The translations under genes and the position numbers were made by a program. DNA of 64,000 nt from Microcebus murinus. Lineage: Eukaryota > Chordata > Mammalia > Primates > Cheirogaleidae. This document shows positions 61,436 through 64,000 of the stretch, one piece after another (positions within the stretch are counted from its first letter, which is position 1; every line of letters begins with the position of its first letter). The stretch lies in NCBI RefSeq assembly GCF_040939455.1, contig NC_134116.1, positions 71,069,900-71,133,899 of the forward strand, read 5' to 3'. The notes beneath the pieces are model-generated. The model did no database searches and was not told the DNA's origin. It worked only from the letters and a program-made list of their open reading frames with translations.

Positions 61436-61927
61436 CTTCATGGCTGTGGGTTTCTTTTCAGTAAGATGAGTGGCTTGTATTAGAAAGTCTTTAAAGTCTG
61501 TTTCCTCTGACTGCATGCCAGTTGGCTGGGCCCTCCCTCTGCACCTCCATGGGGACCACAATGGAAACTTCATCTAGAACAAGCCAGTCCAGAGGAGCCC
61601 CGGGAGCACAGCAAATTTTCTTCTCTTTACTTCTCGTCTTCTGCAGCCTCTTGGCAACATTCTCTTTTGCTCCATCTGCCTCTCCTTTCTCTCCAGCCAT
61701 CCGGTCATCCTTTTCTGTTGATACCTCCTCTGATTTTCCTCTGTCATTCTTTATGCTGTCTTTCGAAATGAAAGCAAACCAATTCCCACCCACATCAACA
61801 GTTAGAAAATGAATACAAACTTTTTATGTGTTTGCATATGTAAATTTCTTCCTGTTACACCAAAGAATAATGACTTTATCTAGCATCATAAGTTCCTGAA
61901 AGGAGTGGCTGTGTGTTTTGGTTAAAC
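61436..61927. other. Unassigned sequence
   Basis: Two overlapping open frames of about 100 codons on opposite strands (61491-61793 and 61522-61812) mirror each other. Neither has a recognisable domain. Confidence 0.35.
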
Positions 61928-61932
61928 CAAAG

Positions 61933-62269
61933 CGTATTCGTCAGCTAGGGCTGCAGTAACAAAATGCCAATTATGTAGGGTGGGTAAATGACAGACACTG
62001 AAAGTCCAAGATCAAGATGCTGAGAGGGTTGGTCTCTGGTGAGCCTGCAAATGGCCACTGTCACTGAGTCCTCACCCAGCCTCCCCTGTGTGCACTCAGG
62101 CCCTTCTGGTGCCTCTTCTTCTATAAAGACTTCCGCTCTACTGGATTAGGGCCCCACCCTTCTGTCCTTGTGTGACCTTAATTACCTCCTAAAGGCTCTA
62201 TCTCCAAATGCAGTCACTTTGGGGGTTGGGGATTTAACACAAGATTTGAGGGGAATTCAGTATATAACA
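61933..62269 (-). mobile_element. Solo MLT1-type LTR, minus strand
   Basis: Plus-strand text is the reverse complement of an MLT1 LTR: cgtcagctagggctgcagta, aagtccaagatcaagatgct, ttctataaagacttccgctc, attagggccccacccttctg, gaccttaattacctcctaaa, tctccaaatgcagtcacttt, attcagtatataaca. The exact 5-bp repeat caaag (61928-61932 and 62270-62274) flanks it. Confidence 0.92.
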
Positions 62270-62274
62270 CAAAG

Positions 62275-62800
62275 TATTATTCTCAGTTCAGTGTTTGCTA
62301 AATAAAGACAAAATCCTGCCTTCTAAGTTTTCACAGGCAAAGCTAAATGGAGAGAATAACCATGTTTCACAGTCTTAATTGTGAAATGATAACATATTTC
62401 CTATGATCTCTACAAGTAAATATTGTAAATTTTCCTTAAAACTTACTCTGTGTATATTGTTTACATTTTTGATATCTAAATTGCCTTAAGGTGAATAAAT
62501 TCTTTAAAAGACTATATGAAAGGAATTATTGATTCTGAATGTAATTTAATACCTGACTGGTGCTCACTAAATGCATTGCCTGGGAAACCCATTTAGACTT
62601 AGATTCACTACTGATACATGCAAAGAGGCCATTTCTGAGGATTCTTAATTAAAATATTCCATCAAACGTATTTTTTATCATACGAAATTTGCATTTTATT
62701 TCAATAAAATGCATTTTTATGTTAAGAAGGCAAACAAAAAGTTCACTTCATTTTAGTTAAGTTTAACATATTTCTGAAGTTTAAAAAGAAGTCTACTTAC
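62275..62800. other. Unassigned AT-rich sequence
   Basis: No feature recognised. On the minus strand a consensus splice donor lies at the 62800/62801 boundary (see next entry). Confidence 0.4.
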
Positions 62801-63005
62801 GAGGGTGAGTCCCGCGATCTCAGCAGGGGACAGATGGATCTTCCATGAGACCAGAGGCGAATACACAGCACCAAGCACAGAAACGTGATCCCTGAGTCTG
62901 CTCTGCCTTCTGCTGCTGGTACATTTTTGCAACGACTCTGGCTTCTCTCAGATGTTTTCTCTGTGTGTCCACCTCCTTCCTCCTTTCATCTCTTCTGCTG
63001 TCCAA
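62801..63005 (-). other. Weak exon candidate, minus strand
   Basis: On the minus strand, sequence ending ggactcaccctc is followed by gtaagtagac, a textbook splice donor. Upstream lies a 61-codon frame, Lys/Arg/Gln-rich at its start and closed by a stop before the donor, so an exon here would be 5' UTR or non-coding RNA rather than coding through the junction. No acceptor, promoter or second exon is established. GTAAGT occurs by chance often; the call is a pointer only. Confidence 0.15.
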
Positions 63006-63890
63006 GAAAAGCTGGATGCACCTTTGGCCTCATTTTTAATCCACCTTTCCTCCCACCTCCTTTCCGTTTTACTTTTCTTGTTGCACTCTGACTCCTCTCT
63101 CCGAGGCTCTCGTGCTTACTGGGATGTGCAGGGACCCCACCTGGCCAGAGTGGCCACCTTCCAATAGATGACACTGGTGCATGTCAGCTCTGCACATTAT
63201 CAGAGGGCAGAACTCGCTTCTGGAATGAGGGCAAGTCCATTTTTTCCCCACAGGCCTCCATTTATGAGTTAAGCTTGATCAACGAGAACTTTATCTTCTC
63301 TGGGCCTCAAGGATTCCACTTTTGTGTAAACCTTCACATGAAAATATTTTTATCAATACGAGCATGGTTGTAAGCTGCAGTATTGCTTTGGCATGAAAAG
63401 TCAAAGAAATGTACATAACTTTAAATAGAAAAAAAAGAGTTTAGTATAAGAATAATCCTCACCAATCGGTAGCATATTAATTTTTTTCCTTCTTATTTGT
63501 ACTCCAAGAAATGACAACTCAATATAACTTTCTCGCAATAAGCCAATGAGGATTATATCTTTAATAATGAAAGTGTCACAGTATATTTGTGGGTGTAATA
63601 AGGGTTTTATGTTTTATCCTTCTAGAATTGAAAAAAAAAAAAAAAAACTAGGCTCTTACTGGTGTGGTGTATCTTTGCACAGATTTATCAGAGATTTTGC
63701 CCAATCCTACTTTCTCAGAATTCTAAAAACAAAACAAAACAAAACAAAAAAACATCATGGTTTGTTTTTTAATACTGGAATGAAAAACATTTTAAGTAGT
63801 AAAACCCAATATTGTATTAGCACATTCTCTACTATTCTGAGACACAAGAACAAATCTTACCTGTAAAGCCACTGAGGGAAAATATTAGAG
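63006..63890. other. Unassigned sequence with A-rich tracts
   Basis: A19 run at about 63629-63646 and an AAAAC-type tract at 63725-63752. No gene recognised. Confidence 0.45.
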
Positions 63891-63892
63891 TT

Positions 63893-64000
63893 AACATGTT
63901 TAAGGGACTTACTATCTGTGAGACAATGTTCCTAGTACTTTACATAAATTAACTCTAATCCTCACAAGGATCCCAGGAGGTAAGTACTATGATGCCTACT
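63893..64000 (-). mobile_element. MIR SINE, minus strand, cut by the window end
   Basis: gggacttactatctgtgaga, cctagtactttacataaatt, taactctaatcctcacaagg and ccaggaggtaagtactatga fit the reverse MIR order. Confidence 0.85.

Overview
The window reads as nuclear DNA of a strepsirrhine primate, most likely a lemur. The two younger Alu copies (10371-10720, minus; 42133-42468, plus) carry the extra segment after the left-arm 'ctctactataaatag' that is typical of lemuriform Alus. MIR, L2, MLT1 and L1M fossils are frequent, and the L1s have 3' ends unlike human L1PA. There are no operons, no CRISPR array and no cellular protein-coding gene that I can recognise. The window looks intergenic or deep-intronic, AT-rich and dominated by transposable elements, and most short open frames are chance.

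Layout. 1-16290: mostly unassigned sequence with an old Alu (1311), MIRs, L2-type LINE 3' ends, an MLT1 LTR (7714), and an L1M fragment on the minus strand split by an unclassified repeat (about 9440-10005) and a lemur Alu with a 15-bp target duplication. 16300-29710: a LINE nest. One old plus-strand L1M is broken by three insertions: a 4.0-kb L1 with intact ends but without its reverse transcriptase (18201-22207), a 3.8-kb L1 with a 5' inversion and two successive 3' ends (23979-27827), and an older L1M/HAL1-like 5' fragment (about 28338-29612). 30050-30880: another L1M, minus strand. 30881-35436: repeat-poor DNA.

35437-46140: an MLT1 LTR with a 5-bp target duplication, MIRs, an exact 100-bp direct repeat (39080 and 40598), a lemur Alu and an L2 end. 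46140-48720: several L1M pieces holding an inverted copy of about 142 bp (arms 46282-46423 and 46953-47092). 48880-52480: a MIR and unassigned DNA. 52489 to about 54740: the 5' part of a decayed class I-like endogenous retrovirus (LTR with CCAAT, TATA and AATAAA, a leader with a consensus splice donor, and a short gag-like start). 54740-64000: LINE/MIR fossils, two MLT1 LTRs (57148 and 61933), an ATT microsatellite, and a weak minus-strand exon candidate near 62801.

The most informative structures are mechanistic scars: the nested L1s with their target duplications, a twin-priming inversion, a tandem 3' end that looks like a 3' transduction, an internal deletion, and two local non-transposon duplications. 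No previously undescribed gene system was found. All family names come from reading the sequence, with no database search, so subfamily labels are provisional.
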